The translations under genes were made by a program, and so were the position numbers. The notes under the pieces were generated by a model, which did not search any database, was not told the origin of the DNA, and worked only from the letters and a program-made list of their open reading frames with translations. A stretch of DNA of 43,958 nucleotides from DASXMX01 sp036794395 (GTDB taxonomy: Bacteria > Planctomycetota > Phycisphaerae > Tepidisphaerales > Tepidisphaeraceae): positions 1-43,958 of the forward strand of contig DAIRGS010000017.1 of the NCBI GenBank assembly GCA_036794395.1, read 5' to 3'. This document shows positions 43,464 through 43,958 of the stretch, piece after piece (position 1 is the stretch's first letter; the number at the start of each line of letters is the position of its first letter).

Positions 43464-43958
43464 TTAGCCGCCCCGCTTGCGGGGCGCGATTTTCGACCCT
43501 CTCTGATCCTTTCGATGCTTCTTCACCGATCCATCCGTCACATCGTCCACACCAGTCCCCTTCACAATTGGCAACCCCGTGCCCTCCGCCTTCACATCCC
43601 GAGCACCCGTCACACTCGCCCCCGCCAAGGTCGCCGCCGCCGACACATGCGCCGGGCTCCCGCTCGCCACTGCGGACAATTTGAAATTCTTCTGCACGAT
43701 CGTCGCATCCGAAAGATTGATGACCGAGTCATAATTGAAGTTCCCCTGATCCCATGCCGTCTTCCCCACCCCCAGATAGTTCCGCGCCACCCCCACCGCA
43801 TCGCCGCCATCCACCACCCCATCCAGATTCGCATCCCCCATGATGGTATAGCGAATCTCCACCGTATTCCCCGGCTGCCCCGCCACCACCCCATCCGCCG
43901 AATCCGCATACCCCACCCCAAACACATTCAAACCCCCGCCCGCCGCCGCAACAGACGC
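43464..43958 (-). CDS. Dockerin-like exported protein, C-terminal part (cut by window end)
   Basis: At least 164 residues are visible and the frame is open to the window edge. The region FGVGYADSADGVVAGQPGNT and the calcium loops DANLDGVVDGGDA and NFNYDSVINLSDA match the C-terminus of the gene at 41123-43213 closely, so the two are paralogues in the same orientation. The tail is basic (KKHRKDQRGSKIAPRKRGG). The gap 43214-43463 between the two genes holds no other gene that I can see. An apparent TTG start at 43931 is inside the protein, so I kept the frame open. Confidence 0.85.
   Translation of the reverse strand, partial: ASVAAAGGGLNVFGVGYADSADGVVAGQPGNTVEIRYTIMGDANLDGVVDGGDAVGVARNYLGVGKTAWDQGNFNYDSVINLSDATIVQKNFKLSAVASGSPAHVSAAATLAGASVTGARDVKAEGTGLPIVKGTGVDDVTDGSVKKHRKDQRGSKIAPRKRGG

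Noticed and set aside
1..43958. tRNA, rRNA or riboswitch genes
   Set aside because: I looked at the gaps for cloverleaf ends or conserved rRNA words and saw none; a covariance search was not possible.

Overview
The window looks like a chromosome segment of a Phycisphaerae-type planctomycete, possibly near Tepidisphaerales/Humisphaera. The evidence is: three exported proteins with the planctomycete LEPR-XLL-type leader (LEGRVLMS, LEGRTLMS, LERRVLL); an ECF sigma factor next to a Ser/Thr kinase with TPR repeats; DUF1800/DUF1501 and GMC/gluconate-dehydrogenase-subunit-3 pairs; dockerin-like C-termini; and Thr-Arg-Pro/Gln-Pro tails such as TTRPASQPATTRPS. This placement rests on family content only. 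The sequence is a draft: a 10-N gap lies inside one gene and a one-base frameshift splits another.

Layout. 1-1291 (minus): two toxin-antitoxin pairs (RHH/PIN and BrnT/BrnA) flanking a nucleotidyltransferase remnant. 1431-4961 (minus): ECF sigma factor and kinase-TPR operon. 5067-5942: inverted-repeat element, small lipoprotein and hairpin. 6064-10490 (plus): secreted calpain-like protease with five FN3 domains, a Tat-exported sugar-isomerase-like protein and a secreted SGNH hydrolase. 10576-13399: ABC ATPase coupled to an ABC-2 permease fused to a CPBP protease. 13687-19532: a sorbosone-dehydrogenase-like protein with a cytochrome c domain, then a 1156-residue LEGR-motif surface protein. 19628-26092: mostly single enzymes and small proteins (enolase-superfamily enzyme, nitroreductase, HAD-deaminase fusion, AT-hook DNA-binding protein, PGPGW membrane protein). 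26101-28733: a 44-bp tandem array overlapping the end of a GMC dehydrogenase operon. 29248-31355: a translationally coupled pair of unrecognised membrane proteins.

31579-40705 (plus) is the most system-like part: a BlaI-type repressor, two tandem BlaR1/MecR1-like M56 proteases that each carry a very long carboxypeptidase-regulatory-like region instead of a penicillin sensor, the stub of a third such gene, then DUF1800 and DUF1501. Most junctions overlap or are very short, and two similar dyads sit before the repressor. I infer a protease-relieved repressor circuit sensing an unknown surface signal. 41123-43958 (minus) holds two dockerin-bearing secreted proteins, the second cut by the window edge.

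At least six families of intergenic or tandem repeats occur. The clearest mobile family is a ~270-300 bp MITE-like element with TIRs and probable TA target duplication (28967-29234 and 40786-41082, opposite orientations). The second copy sits inside the arm of another palindromic repeat, which is direct evidence of insertion. No rRNA, tRNA or CRISPR array was seen.
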